Assembly (NCBI GenBank): GCA_934339135.1
Contig: CAKRHP010000001.1
Coordinates: 248,001-312,000, forward strand
Reading direction: 5' to 3'
DNA length: 64,000 nt
Origin: an uncultured Lachnospiraceae bacterium
GTDB taxonomy: Bacteria; Bacillota; Clostridia; Lachnospirales; Lachnospiraceae
Under the pieces are notes generated by a model. The model was given only the letters and a program-made list of their open reading frames with translations, did no database searches and was not told where the DNA came from. Of this stretch, positions 42,996 to 52,755 are shown piece by piece. Numbering within the stretch: position 1 is the stretch's first letter; each line of letters starts with the position of its first letter. A program made the translations under genes and the position numbers.

Positions 42996-45989
42996 TTACT
43001 TTAATACAAATACAATATCACTGATGACCGGTGTGCCGCTTCCGCCACCCACACCGCAATTCAGGGTAATGGTCTTTCCGGCAGCCCAGTTACCATCCCA
43101 GCCCGGATTGCTTACACGGTAACGGTTATTTCCGAGGCTTGTGCACTCGCCGCTCCACATAGATGTGATCTCGCGGTCCAGAGTAAACTCAACGTTCCAG
43201 CCGTTTGTAAAGCTTATGCCGGAATTATTGGTCAGGGTAATCTGTGCGATTCCACCGCTGCCCCAGTCGCTGGTGAGCTTCACGGTTCCTGTTACCTTAC
43301 CGTCGTCAGCCGGTGCTGCGGTCGGTGCAACCGTTGGTACCGGCGTTGGTGCAACAGTCGGCTCTACAGTCGGTGCCGGTGTTGGTGCAATTGTAGGTTC
43401 TACGGTCGGTGCAACCGTTGGTGCCGGCGTTGGTGCAACCGTTGGTTCTACAGTAGGTTCCGGTGTCTCGCTGCCATTACCTGCAATGGAAAGCTTCACG
43501 ATCTTTCCACCATTCCATACAGACAGGCAGAGATATGTCACATTGGAATTTTCCTTAATGTTCATAGATGCTTTTAGCTCTTTGACGGTATATGTTCTGG
43601 TGATCTCCTCTGTCGCATTGCTTGCGGCCGAATAATTATCACCGTTCTGCCACTGATTATCTACCGATGCTCCCCAGCCGAGAATGCCCCAGTTTCCATG
43701 AGATGGATCGGTACATGTGTATACAACTGTTACAATATCATCATCTGCCGCATCCATCAGCCAGGATGCATCGTTTGTTGCATAGGTTGATGTCAGATTG
43801 GAGGCAATGATCTTTTCTCCTGTGATCACCGGTGTCTCTGTCGGTTTTACAGTCGGTGCCACGGTCGGCTCTACCGTCGGGGCTGTGGTTGGTGCAAGCG
43901 TAGGTGCAACAGTTGGCGCTTCGGTTGGTTTTACGGTTTGTGCTACAGTCGGCTTCGCTGTTGGTGCCTTTGTCGGCTCTACCGTCGGTGCAACCGTTGG
44001 TTTTACAATCGGCGCAACGGTCGGCTCTACTGTTGGCTCTGTTACATTTCCATCAATTCCGGTTACTTCAAAGTTCATCTTGACGGTATTTGTCGTCTTA
44101 TAATTTACATTATTAAAGTATGCCTTATAATTTGAATTTTCTACGGTCACATTATTTACGTGGGTATTGGCCCATACATTAATAAATGAGAAGTTAAAGA
44201 CCGGACAAATCAGACCATCATCGGATGCCTTCTGTGATACATCATAAGTAAAGGTATCGTTCTTCATGGTGTATTTCTGTCCGTTGATCTCGAAGGATTT
44301 TACCTTCACGGTTGCCTTGTTAAATACAGAGGCCTCATCATCTGCCACATTGATGTCCTTAATGTAAAGAGATCCAATGTTCTGCAGCTGGCTCTTGGTT
44401 GCTTCCAGAGACAATGAGAAATCTCCGCCGCCGGAATAAATATCAACATGCTCATCACTGATCACAGACTGCCAGCTTGCAGTCTCCAGCAGATACAATT
44501 TGGCACGTACATATTCTGCCTTTGGCACCGTCACCTGACAGGTTGCCTTGTATCCCAGAGGCACAGACGCTGTAATAGTACATGTTCCAGCCCCAACTGC
44601 TGTTACCTGTCCCTTGGAATTTACAGATGCAACACTCTCATCACTGGAGCTCCACACAACCTTGTCCTTGCTGTCGGCCGGTGTCAGTGCAGCGGTAAGC
44701 TGCTGCTTCTCATCTCCGATATGAATCGTCAGAGAAGATTTATTCAATGTAATTCCCGTCGCAGTTGCAGACTGATCTCCGCCATAGATCTCCATCATGG
44801 CATCCATCAGTTCCTGATGAACCACCTTATTGGTATAACGGTCAATGATCGCAAATCCATATTCTCCGTTATAACCGTTGTCCCATGCAACCGGGATCAT
44901 ACCATACTGCTTTGCATAGTAGCAAACCTTCTGGTAATACTCCGCACGGCAGATCTTATTCTGACTGTCGTAATTTTCTTTATTGATGGCACCAAACTCT
45001 CCAATGACCACAGGGTATCCCTGAGAAACAAATTTGGTGTTCATTTTTTTGAACTGGGATACCATATAAGACTCATCGCCCCAGCTTGCTTTTTTGGATG
45101 CATTTGTGACACTGTCACCCCACTGGGTCACAGATCCGGACTCCGTACCACAGAAATCCCATGGATCATAATAATGAACAGAGATCATGATTCGTTTCTG
45201 TCCGGATGCGATATTAGAAGAAAGATACTTGTCTGTCGGCATTTCAAAGCCGTAATCCCCTGCCGTATAATCAATATTTGTGTTCCATCCCGGAATCAAC
45301 AGCCATCTCTGGTCATTGTTGCCGCCGGATTTACGTACGGTATCCACAAAAATCTGATTGTACGCATTTATATTGGCATAAGCACTTCTGCTAGGGGTTC
45401 CATACGTTCCGTCAAACTCCTCATTCATGGACTCAAAGATCAGATGCTCATCATAATTTTTGAAACGATCTGCAATCTGCTCCCAGCATGCTTTGTATTT
45501 CGCTTTAATCTTTGTCTGGTCACCACTTCCGCACAACAGCCATCCGCCGTTTACTGTGGTGTAACCGTCCCCGTGCATATTCACGATAGCATACATATCA
45601 TTGTCTACACAATAATCTACTACCTGCTGCACACGGTCAAGCCATGTAGAATCAATCTTGTATCCGTTATTATCATCGATCATACTCAGATAAGATACCG
45701 GAATACGGATTGATCGGAAGCCGGCATCCTTCGCTGCAAGGACTAAGTCCTCCGTGAGCTTCGGATTGCCATAGGCTGTTTCGTTTGGAGTGCCTCCACT
45801 TGCGGCCTCCAATGAGTTTCCGAGATTGTACCCGACCCCCATCGCCTCCGTGATCTGCGACTGGTTCAGGTTCTGAAAGCTGCTTCCGGCAGCTTTTGCA
45901 GTTTTCGCCGTCGTATTCGGGAGTGACAGCGAGGTTGCCACCATTGCCATACTCAGGACAATGGCCATTGCTTTTTTTCGTAAAGCCAT
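42996..45989 (-). CDS. Secreted modular GH5 endoglucanase with Big_2 and binding modules
   Basis: This 997-residue exported enzyme probably cuts cellulose or related beta-glucans. A signal peptide (about 1-34) is followed by a GH5 catalytic domain (about 36-400) with NMHGDGY, the acid/base Glu190 in ESMNEEF, His272 in SVHYYDPWDF, and nucleophile Glu331 in VVIGEFGAI; the overall look is close to subfamily 4. Then come a Big_2 domain (about 410-490), two beta-rich modules (about 495-655 and 728-845) that may bind glycans, each followed by a Pro-Thr linker (PTVAPTVKPTEAP), and a C-terminal CBM2 (about 900-997) with exposed Trp (WGSGG, WSGEC, WDGNW). No dockerin or anchor is present. A long untranslated leader precedes it. 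Confidence 0.93.
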   Translation of the reverse strand: MALRKKAMAIVLSMAMVATSLSLPNTTAKTAKAAGSSFQNLNQSQITEAMGVGYNLGNSLEAASGGTPNETAYGNPKLTEDLVLAAKDAGFRSIRIPVSYLSMIDDNNGYKIDSTWLDRVQQVVDYCVDNDMYAIVNMHGDGYTTVNGGWLLCGSGDQTKIKAKYKACWEQIADRFKNYDEHLIFESMNEEFDGTYGTPSRSAYANINAYNQIFVDTVRKSGGNNDQRWLLIPGWNTNIDYTAGDYGFEMPTDKYLSSNIASGQKRIMISVHYYDPWDFCGTESGSVTQWGDSVTNASKKASWGDESYMVSQFKKMNTKFVSQGYPVVIGEFGAINKENYDSQNKICRAEYYQKVCYYAKQYGMIPVAWDNGYNGEYGFAIIDRYTNKVVHQELMDAMMEIYGGDQSATATGITLNKSSLTIHIGDEKQQLTAALTPADSKDKVVWSSSDESVASVNSKGQVTAVGAGTCTITASVPLGYKATCQVTVPKAEYVRAKLYLLETASWQSVISDEHVDIYSGGGDFSLSLEATKSQLQNIGSLYIKDINVADDEASVFNKATVKVKSFEINGQKYTMKNDTFTYDVSQKASDDGLICPVFNFSFINVWANTHVNNVTVENSNYKAYFNNVNYKTTNTVKMNFEVTGIDGNVTEPTVEPTVAPIVKPTVAPTVEPTKAPTAKPTVAQTVKPTEAPTVAPTLAPTTAPTVEPTVAPTVKPTETPVITGEKIIASNLTSTYATNDASWLMDAADDDIVTVVYTCTDPSHGNWGILGWGASVDNQWQNGDNYSAASNATEEITRTYTVKELKASMNIKENSNVTYLCLSVWNGGKIVKLSIAGNGSETPEPTVEPTVAPTPAPTVAPTVEPTIAPTPAPTVEPTVAPTPVPTVAPTAAPADDGKVTGTVKLTSDWGSGGIAQITLTNNSGISFTNGWNVEFTLDREITSMWSGECTSLGNNRYRVSNPGWDGNWAAGKTITLNCGVGGGSGTPVISDIVFVLK
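43310..43460. repeat. Repeat DNA encoding the second Pro-Thr linker of the glucanase
   Basis: Imperfect 12- and 15-bp units (GGTGCAACCGTTGGT and variants) encode PTVAPT/PTPAPT repeats on the minus strand. A similar stretch at about 43840-44040 encodes the first linker. Both are likely to vary in length. Confidence 0.75.
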
Positions 45990-46343
45990 AAAAGTCTCCT
46001 TCCCGGCTGATCAGAATGAAATTTCCGGCCGCAACTGTCCCAAAAACCGGACAAAAGAAACGATAAAAAGCAATTATAAATCCCCACAAAATATAAATTG
46101 TTTTTCATGATCATTTCTTATTTTTGGCTCAGAAAAAAGACATCCTTTGTCCCCACAAAAAATGTCTTTCCACATCCTAATCACGCCCAATACATTACTG
46201 AAACAACTCCCCCACAGAGTTGTTTCTTTTGCTACAAAAATTATATTATCATCCTTCTCCAAAATATGCAATACGATTTTACAAATTTTATGTACAATTT
46301 TTACAAAATGTGTTTTGCAATCATCATATTATTGTGCATAATT
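45990..46343 (-). promoter_or_regulatory. Leader region of the GH5 gene with two stem-loops
   Basis: On the minus strand AAAGACAT and ATGTCTTT (46136-46169) make a hairpin followed by TTTTTT, a possible attenuator about 145 nt before the gene. A perfect 10-bp palindrome-type stem, GAAACAACTC/GAGTTGTTTC, lies at 46200-46226. The sequence TCCCCACAAAA (plus strand) occurs at 46081-46091 and again at 46150-46160 and could be a repeated protein site. No gene was found here. Confidence 0.45.
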
Positions 46344-46983
46344 TACTCTTTTATTTTTAACTCAAACTTCCCACAACAATGATTTGGTTGCGCCCATAAT
46401 ATTTCTTATGTTTCAAGGAAATGAATATAGATTTTTGCCTCAAAAATTTTAACAATACGCGAAGCTGTGACACCAAAATTGACGCAGATCAGTAGGATTT
46501 CTGAAAAGTCTTTGCTTTGCAATGTTTCGATGAATACGTGTCTGGACGATCAAGCCTCCAGGGTGGGCTCAGTTATTTCAGTGGGCACGCTCCCGCTACG
46601 TCGCGACAACCAGTGTAAAAAAATCCATATATGCAAGATTTTTTACACACAAGTATTGAGCTATTCAGCTCAATACTTTAGGCATGGTGCATAACGCTAC
46701 AAAAGACGCAGCGTAAGCACCAGCGAGTGCGAAAGTGCCCTTTGAAACACCTGAATCCCACCCGGAGGTGCGTACGGTAAGACACGTTCATCGAACATCG
46801 AAACAGCAAAGCATATAGACTTTTCGAAATCCGTAAGTGACAAGACAATTTTGGTGTACACAGCTCACGGTTATTCAAAAAATCCAAGGCAAAAATCATA
46901 TTTTACACTGCGGACATAAGAAATATTATGGGCGCAGCTATATGTTGCAAGTGGGAAGTTTGATTTTTTAAAAATAAAAGAGT
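46344..46983. repeat. 640-bp fold-back element (long imperfect inverted repeat)
   Basis: The left half (46344 to about 46615) and right half (about 46700 to 46983) are imperfect reverse complements over almost their whole length. The outermost 15 bp (46344-46358 and 46969-46983) and a 23-bp block (46389-46411 and 46914-46936) match exactly, and several inner blocks match well (for example around ACACCAAAATTG at 46470 and 46848). The centre has two clean hairpins, 46613-46648 and 46651-46678 (12-bp perfect stem). No reading frame of note is inside. It resembles a MITE or fold-back transposable element, or an inverted duplication; no target-site repeat was found. Confidence 0.8.
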
Positions 46984-47092
46984 ATTTTCTTTCTTTACAG
47001 AAAGGATAGAAATTTTTTCAATTTCCGATTGAATATCAACAAATAATTCTGTATCATAGAAGTAACTAATTACGAATGAGAGCGTGTAAGGC

Positions 47093-47986
47093 ATGAGCAA
47101 AATAATTGAAAATATTTTTTATAAGCAGCGCGAGGACTTCTACCGGAAATATAAAGACCGCAACAAGCGGTTTACTTTTCCGGAGGATATCACCATGACA
47201 AAGGGGATCCCTTATGCCCCAGATGGTATCAAAGCGCATCGTCTGGATATACTGGAACCGTCAGGCACTGCTCCGGCTAAGGGATGGCCGGTGATCATCA
47301 ATGTCCATGGAGGCGGTCTGCTTCTTGGCAGCAAGGAGTTTAACCAGTATTTCTGTGCCAGACTCTGCACTCTGGGTTATCTGGTCTTTAATGTAGAGTA
47401 CCGGCTGATCCCGGACTGCACAATCTTTGACCAGATCAGTGATATTTTTCAGGCAATGGATTTTATCCGGAAGAAACTGGACAAATATCAGGGTGATTCC
47501 GCTGATGTGTATGCGGTAGGAGACAGCGGCGGTGCCTGTCTGCTGGTATATACTGCGGCCGCACAGCGCAATTCGACGATTGCAAAGGCTGCCGGCGTGA
47601 CCCCTTCGACATTACCTTTGAAAGCACTTGGCCTGATCAGCGGCATGTTTTATACGAATAAATTCGATCAGATCGGACTTTTCATGCCTAAATATCTTTT
47701 CGGACCGAAATACCGCCGCTCTGCGTTTGCACCATATGTCAACCCGGAGCATCCGGACATTATGAAATCCCTGCCACCATGCTTTCTGGTTACCAGCGGT
47801 AAGGACAATCTGCGCCGCTATACCATGCAATTTAAGATGGCACTGGACCGGGCCCAGATGGAGTCCGAAATTATGGACTTTCCGGATGACCCACGACTGA
47901 CCCATGCATTCAGTGCATTTGAACCGGAGCTGCCGGAAAGTACACAGGTTTTTCACGCAATGACCGATTATTTTAAAAGTCTGTAA
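47093..47986 (+). CDS. Alpha/beta-hydrolase esterase, hormone-sensitive-lipase type
   Basis: This 297-residue protein has the HSL (GDXG) esterase motifs: the oxyanion loop NVHGGGLLLGS (about 79-89), VEYRLIPDC, the nucleophile Ser in VGDSGGACLL (about 143-152), and a late His in RLTHAFSAFEPE (about 265). Such enzymes hydrolyse short acyl esters and could remove acetyl groups from plant glycans; no signal peptide is present, so it acts inside the cell. The ribosome site is weak (GTAAGGC directly before the ATG). It lies between the fold-back element and the chemoreceptor gene, 23 nt before the latter. Confidence 0.88.
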   Translation: MSKIIENIFYKQREDFYRKYKDRNKRFTFPEDITMTKGIPYAPDGIKAHRLDILEPSGTAPAKGWPVIINVHGGGLLLGSKEFNQYFCARLCTLGYLVFNVEYRLIPDCTIFDQISDIFQAMDFIRKKLDKYQGDSADVYAVGDSGGACLLVYTAAAQRNSTIAKAAGVTPSTLPLKALGLISGMFYTNKFDQIGLFMPKYLFGPKYRRSAFAPYVNPEHPDIMKSLPPCFLVTSGKDNLRRYTMQFKMALDRAQMESEIMDFPDDPRLTHAFSAFEPELPESTQVFHAMTDYFKSL

Positions 47987-48009
47987 TACACAAGAAATGA
48001 GGGAATTCT

Positions 48010-50088
48010 ATGAACTACGACGAAAAATTATTTAAAGAAAAAGCGAATCGGAAGGCGCGTAAGATCTGGCTGATCTTTGCCATTCTCTTATCTGCCAATT
48101 ATGGTTCTGACTTTTCCCAGGGACTGTACAGTGCCGGCTATTATCTGACATTTCTGGCATTATGCTGGATCCCGTTCATTGCCGGAGAGATCCTTCTCCG
48201 GGTCAAGGGCTGGGATACCACCCGCTACAAATTTGATCTGGTCATTGGCTACGGTATCTTCTATACCTATGTGATCAGTACCACATCATCACCGATCGCA
48301 TTTACTTATATACTGCCGGTGACAAGCCTCCTGGTGATCTATAAGGATCAGCTGTTTATGCGGTACTGCGGTATTGTCAATGCCATTATCATTATCGGAA
48401 GCTCTGTTTACCGCTACATGGTACTGGGTATGGATTCCGCTACCAATATGAAGGACTATCAGCTGGAGCTTTCCTGTATTATCCTTTGTTATATCTGCTA
48501 CGGTATGTCCATCCGTCATCTGAACGAATCGGACGGTGCTATGACCGACAGCATCAAAAATGACCTTCACCGTGTCATCACCACCGTAGAGAAGGTAAAA
48601 ACAGCCAGTAACTCCATTATGGACGGCGTGATCGTAGTCCGGGAGCTTGCGGGTGAGAATAAACACGGAGCCGACATTGTCGCTTCCCGGATGGATACCC
48701 TCAATGACAACAAAACAAATCTGCAGGATACAACAGCCTCCTCTGTAGATATGACCTCCGATATCAGCTCTCAGGTACAGCATATCGCTGTCATGATCGG
48801 AGAGGTGGTGACTCTGATCGACGAATCAGGTACCCATGCCAAAAACAGCTCCGTCGATCTGGGCAGTCTCCTGCAGACCACACAGACCATGTCAGAGCTG
48901 TCCTCTGAAACAGAGCAGACATTACAGGCATTTAAGACAGAGTTCGAAATGGTGAAGGCAGAGACCGGAACCATTGAAAAGATCAATAATCAGACAAATC
49001 TGCTGGCACTGAATGCTTCCATTGAGGCTGCCAGGGCAGGAGAAGCCGGAAAGGGCTTTGCTGTCGTTGCAGATCAGATCCGTACCTTAAGTGCTGAGAC
49101 AAAGGAATCCTCCGGACAGATTCAGGATGCTTTGATCCGTCTGGAAGAAACCTCCGACCGCATGACAAATGCGATTGAAAATACTCTGCGTCTCATTCAG
49201 GATACACTCCAGAAAGTATCCAAAACAAATGAAAGTGTAACCACCATCACCGCGGATTCCTCTGAGATTGAGAAACACATACATACCATTGATGATGCCA
49301 TGAAACGGGTGGAGCAGTCAAACCACCAGCTTGTGACAAATATGGGACAGGTATCCACTACCGTAGAGGACATGACCTCCGGCATTGCGGATTCCAATGA
49401 GATCTGTCATAAGATGTTGAGTAAATACGATGAAACTGCCGTCAATATTGACACGATTGAGAATGTCGTGGAAGCTCTGATGTGCGAGCTTGGTATTGGC
49501 GGATTTATGGGACTGGAGGATCTGACACCCGGCATGAAGGTGATCGTTTCTCCCGACAATACACCGGATAAGGCCTACCACGGTGAGCTTGTAGCGGAAA
49601 CACCACAGGGTATCTCCCTCACCCTTCCGTCCTCCTTATCCATCTTAGAAACAACACCTTGCCATGTGCAGGTTACCGTGGGCAACGTCCTTTACTGTTG
49701 GGATAAAGCAAAGATCTTCCCGGACGATAACGGAATCTATCAGGTACAGATCAGTTCCCGTCCAAAGATCAACAACCGTCGTAAATATCCTCGTATGGAT
49801 ATCAATAATGACTGTCTCATCACTGTCCCGGAAACCGGACAGGAGTTTACCGGCAAGCTGGACAATATCAGCGGAAACGGATTTGCCTTTACCACGGATG
49901 CCGCTTTCTTTGCCACAGCAAAGGGTACAGGGATCACCCTGCAGATCCAGCATTTTGAAGTTCCGTCCCACAGCCTGCTGGAGGGACGTATCATCCGCTG
50001 CTCCAACAATGAGGGCCATTACATTGTGGGCTGTCAGATGCCGGAGGATGACCTGTTCCTGATGAAATATGTTGAGGAGCATCAGTAA
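48010..50088 (+). CDS. Methyl-accepting chemotaxis protein with C-terminal PilZ domain
   Basis: This 692-residue receptor has six predicted membrane spans in the first 170 residues and no large outside sensor domain. It continues as a long coiled coil with the signalling tip [20 protein letters not shown] (about 330-349), then [18 protein letters not shown]. After the coil a YcgR-like spacer and a PilZ domain follow (about 510-690). The c-di-GMP site is intact: RRKYPR fits RxxxR and DNISGNGF fits (D/N)xSxxG. It thus joins chemotaxis or motility output directly to c-di-GMP level. GAGG precedes the ATG. No che genes are adjacent. Confidence 0.92.
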   Translation: MNYDEKLFKEKANRKARKIWLIFAILLSANYGSDFSQGLYSAGYYLTFLALCWIPFIAGEILLRVKGWDTTRYKFDLVIGYGIFYTYVISTTSSPIAFTYILPVTSLLVIYKDQLFMRYCGIVNAIIIIGSSVYRYMVLGMDSATNMKDYQLELSCIILCYICYGMSIRHLNESDGAMTDSIKNDLHRVITTVEKVKTASNSIMDGVIVVRELAGENKHGADIVASRMDTLNDNKTNLQDTTASSVDMTSDISSQVQHIAVMIGEVVTLIDESGTHAKNSSVDLGSLLQTTQTMSELSSETEQTLQAFKTEFEMVKAETGTIEKINNQTNLLALNASIEAARAGEAGKGFAVVADQIRTLSAETKESSGQIQDALIRLEETSDRMTNAIENTLRLIQDTLQKVSKTNESVTTITADSSEIEKHIHTIDDAMKRVEQSNHQLVTNMGQVSTTVEDMTSGIADSNEICHKMLSKYDETAVNIDTIENVVEALMCELGIGGFMGLEDLTPGMKVIVSPDNTPDKAYHGELVAETPQGISLTLPSSLSILETTPCHVQVTVGNVLYCWDKAKIFPDDNGIYQVQISSRPKINNRRKYPRMDINNDCLITVPETGQEFTGKLDNISGNGFAFTTDAAFFATAKGTGITLQIQHFEVPSHSLLEGRIIRCSNNEGHYIVGCQMPEDDLFLMKYVEEHQ

Positions 50089-50146
50089 AACCGGTCTCTT
50101 TGATGACTTTCTAAGGCATATGTAAGATACAAGTTATAATCCATAT

Positions 50147-50219
50147 AAAAACACCACGATCCGGAGTATTGATAAAGGGATTTCCCTTTCAAACACTCCA
50201 GGCCGTGGTGTTTTGTTAT
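50147..50219 (+). terminator. Terminator after the PilZ chemoreceptor gene
   Basis: AAAACACCACG and CGTGGTGTTTT pair at the base with GGAGT/ACTCC above and an AAAGGGATTTCCCTTT hairpin at the tip. TTTTGTTATTTT follows. It can work in both directions and separates the two converging genes. Confidence 0.8.
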
Positions 50220-50254
50220 TTTAATGTTTTGTTATTTTAATGTTTTGTTATTTT
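50210..50254. repeat. Three tandem copies of a 16-bp T-rich unit
   Basis: GTTTTGTTATTTTAAT occurs twice in full and a third time in part, running from the terminator tail into the stop codon of the converging CAP-protein gene. It probably arose by slippage of the terminator's T-rich tail. Confidence 0.85.
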
Positions 50255-52361
50255 ATCCCCAGAAGTCCTGCGTACCATAAATCATCCATTTAGCAGAAGC
50301 ATTGTATGCAACACCTACTCCAATATATTTGAAACCGGTGGTCAGGATACCGTCTCTGTGACCGGAGGAACCAATCCAGCCGATCACCATATAAATTGCA
50401 TCGCCACAACCACCACAAATGTTTTCTCCTTTATAACCATATTTACTTATGCCTTGCTGCATCATACGGACATCAAACGTTGTGCCATCCTGACTATTAT
50501 GGTCATAATAATTGTTTTCTGCCATATCCTCACTATGTCCTCTGGCAGAGGCCACCGCCCTGGTTTCCAATTGCAGATTTGAAAGTCCCATATAAGTCCG
50601 ATATGCATTTGTCATTTCCCAAACCTGGATTTCCGCCGCCCGCAGAATCTCATCGTTATATGTCATATATGTCCGATAGATCATTTTATACTTGTTGAAG
50701 TCTTTGGAAAATGCATAAAATCCATAAACAGCTTTGTCTTTTCCATCATAAAAATCACTGAACGCATACATATAAGCATTTTTCGTTAAGCGGTAATATG
50801 CCTCAGTTCCTTCCTTCGCCTCTCCCTTATCACTATTCAGCGCATAAAAGTTATCTGTATTTTCACTCCATCCGGCATCCACCATAGACGCTGCACTTGC
50901 GCCCTCCTGCACCAACTCCGTCTGCTGTACGGCAGTGCCGTCCGCTGTATTCACCGTAGCATCATAAACGGTAAAGCCCTTTCCAATCGTGAAATAAGAA
51001 GCAACCTTCTGATCCTTGATGCCAACCAGAAGATATGGTTCTGTGGTACTGTTACCATTATAAATATATGCCGTCATATTTGTCTGTGGCAGTGGATCGA
51101 TACGCTCCGGTTCTCCCCACTCTGCCTGCAATGCTTCTGTACTCTCTCCAATATACAGAGATTTTTCTGCAAAGCAGAGGCGTGTGGTTTCCAGTGCGGC
51201 CACCGGGGTTGCTGTTGGTGCTGCCGTCGGTGTTGTCGTCGGTTTCACCGTTGGTGTTGCTGTCGGCATTTCCGTTGCCGAGACCGCCGGAGTCGCTGTT
51301 GGTGCTGCCGTTGGAATCTCGGTTGCTGACTCCGTTGGGATTATCGTCGGGGTCACTGTTGGAATCTCTGTTGCCGACTCCGTCGGGGTCACTGTCGGTA
51401 CTGCCGTTGGAATCTCGGTTGCTGAAGCCGCCGGGGTCGATGTTGGTACTGCCGTCGGAATCTCGGTTGCTGAAATCACCGGCGTTGCTATCGGTACTGC
51501 CGTCGGAATCTCGGTTGCTGAAACCGCCGGGGTCGCTATTGGCGTTTCCGTTGGTACCTCTGTGACAGAAACCGTCGATGTTGGTGCTGCCGTTGGATTC
51601 ACTGTTACTTCCGGTGTTTCCGTCGGTTCCGGCGTCTCACTTGGTTCCGGTGCTGCTGTAGGCTCTGGTGTCTCACTCGGCTCGGGCGCTGCTGTAGGAT
51701 TTGGCGTCTCGCCCGGCTGTGGAGCCAGTGTCGGCTCCGGTGTCTCACTTGGCTGTGGAGCCAGTGTCGGCTCCGGTGTCCCACCCGGCTGTGGAGCCAG
51801 TGTTGACTCCGGTGTCTCACCCGGCTGGGGGTCCTGCGTTGGCTCCGGTGTCTCGCTTTTCTGTGGTTCTGCCGATTCCTTCACTCCCGGCTCGGCGCTT
51901 GGAAGCTGTGACGGTCTCACAGAAGGCTTTATGGTTGAGCTTGTAGTCAAGCTAACATAGGGACTTGCCGATGGGCTTGGTGCAGGAGCTGTCGTCGTTG
52001 GAATAACAACTTCAACCTCTCCCTCTTCATCCGATGTCACTACTACTTTGACCACACATTTCTTCATATGATATGCTGTCAACGTAACCTTTGTCTTTCC
52101 CTGCTTTTTCCCGGTAATCCGGATCTTCTTTTTGGTTACCTTTACCGAAACAATCTTTCGATCGGATACCTTGGCTTTGACCTTCCTTGTCCCGGTATTT
52201 TTTGCCTTGATCGTAATGCGATCTCCCTTTACAACTGTAACCTTTGTTTTGGATACCCTGATCTTTGCTGCCGCAGATGCCGTATTCATCTGACACGGTG
52301 ACAATACCGCTGTCAAAAACAGCAGCGCAGCCAACAGGGTCGATATTGATTTTTTCTTCAT
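50253..52361 (-). CDS. Secreted Big_2 / CAP-associated / intact CAP protein
   Basis: This 702-residue exported protein has a signal peptide (about 1-31), a Big_2 domain (about 32-112), a very long linker of PTAAPTATPAVSATEIP-like and ETPEPTLAPQP-like repeats (about 120-390), a CAP-associated domain (about 395-540) and a classic CAP (SCP/PR-1) domain to the end. The CAP motifs are all there: ARGHSEDMAENNYYDHNSQ with both cavity His and the Glu, NICGG, and WIGSSGHRDGIL, then YIGVGVAY. It is the intact reference for the two degenerate paralogues at 3935-5317 and 5921-9496. CAP proteins act at the cell surface in many bacteria, but the biochemical role is open. Promoter-like DNA upstream is cut off by a terminator. 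Confidence 0.88.
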   Translation of the reverse strand: MKKKSISTLLAALLFLTAVLSPCQMNTASAAAKIRVSKTKVTVVKGDRITIKAKNTGTRKVKAKVSDRKIVSVKVTKKKIRITGKKQGKTKVTLTAYHMKKCVVKVVVTSDEEGEVEVVIPTTTAPAPSPSASPYVSLTTSSTIKPSVRPSQLPSAEPGVKESAEPQKSETPEPTQDPQPGETPESTLAPQPGGTPEPTLAPQPSETPEPTLAPQPGETPNPTAAPEPSETPEPTAAPEPSETPEPTETPEVTVNPTAAPTSTVSVTEVPTETPIATPAVSATEIPTAVPIATPVISATEIPTAVPTSTPAASATEIPTAVPTVTPTESATEIPTVTPTIIPTESATEIPTAAPTATPAVSATEMPTATPTVKPTTTPTAAPTATPVAALETTRLCFAEKSLYIGESTEALQAEWGEPERIDPLPQTNMTAYIYNGNSTTEPYLLVGIKDQKVASYFTIGKGFTVYDATVNTADGTAVQQTELVQEGASAASMVDAGWSENTDNFYALNSDKGEAKEGTEAYYRLTKNAYMYAFSDFYDGKDKAVYGFYAFSKDFNKYKMIYRTYMTYNDEILRAAEIQVWEMTNAYRTYMGLSNLQLETRAVASARGHSEDMAENNYYDHNSQDGTTFDVRMMQQGISKYGYKGENICGGCGDAIYMVIGWIGSSGHRDGILTTGFKYIGVGVAYNASAKWMIYGTQDFWG
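51180..51860. repeat. Tandem repeat DNA encoding the CAP-protein linker
   Basis: Two kinds of unit are seen. The first, at about 51180-51600, encodes SATEIPTAVPTATPAV-like repeats of about 48 bp; the second, at about 51610-51850, encodes ETPEPTLAPQPG-like repeats of about 36 bp. Copies are 80-95% alike by eye. It is a likely site of length variation. Confidence 0.75.
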
Positions 52362-52441
52362 ATAGAATCCTCCCTGATCTCCTTATAGATAGTATATCGG
52401 CATACAAAAGCCAAATAATTGTAGAAGCCATAAAAAATAAC

Positions 52442-52496
52442 AAAAAAACAAGAGGCAGTCACATCCTGATAAAATATCAGTAATGTGACTGCCTCT
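52442..52496 (-). terminator. Terminator just upstream of the CAP-protein gene
   Basis: Perfect 14-bp arms (AGAGGCAGTCACAT, 52451-52464, and its complement, 52483-52496) and an inner CTGATA/TATCAG stem precede seven T on the minus strand. It stands only 81 nt before the CAP-gene start, so it ends a short transcript that begins at the promoter near 52655-52684, or attenuates the CAP gene. Confidence 0.8.
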
Positions 52497-52705
52497 CAAA
52501 TCACGTTTTTTTCATGTTTTCAAATAATCTAGGAATCCAGACGCATATATGACATCGTTTTTCTACCCTGCCGGTAGTACCACGTCTTTCCATATACGCT
52601 CTTTCCCTTCCAATAATCCTTTTCTTGTGTGAAGCATTTTACATTTACAACCGTAGTATAACACCACTCCTATCTATCAGTCGACTTTAAGAATACTTCT
52701 GGTAC
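52497..52705 (-). promoter_or_regulatory. Promoter and remnant coding sequence upstream of the CAP gene
   Basis: On the minus strand TCGACT (52679-52684) and TATACT (52655-52660) are 18 bp apart. The block 52621-52705 is similar over about 75 bp to 55608-55690, the promoter of the LRR gene, with the same 18-bp spacing. After it, an open stretch of about 44 codons without a start codon (ending at 52529) reads with a protein-like pattern, including DYWKGKSVYGKTWYYRQG; it may be a gene remnant. No other gene was found in this gap. Confidence 0.45.
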
Positions 52706-52732
52706 CATTGGTTAACCATGTATGTATATAAT
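52700..52732 (+). promoter_or_regulatory. Operator-like palindromes and -10 box of the XRE gene
   Basis: TGGTACCA (52700-52707) and GGTTAACC (52710-52717) are perfect palindromes two bases apart, followed by TATAAT at 52727-52732 and the XRE gene start at 52756. A repressor bound to either would also cover the -35 side of the opposite promoter. Self-regulation by the XRE protein is likely but inferred. Confidence 0.45.
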
Positions 52733-52755
52733 ACACGTAGATAGGAGTTGATGCT

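Noticed and set aside
44448..45713. 421-codon open frame on the plus strand
   Set aside because: It lies wholly opposite the GH5 catalytic domain, whose motifs are clear, and its product reads as an antisense translation with no family features.
46072..46382. Short plus-strand frames upstream of the GH5 gene
   Set aside because: They are AT-rich, overlap hairpins, lack ribosome sites and match no family.
51184..51960. Plus-strand 258-codon frame with Gly/Val/Ser repeats
   Set aside because: Opposite the CAP-protein linker; no ribosome site or independent motif.
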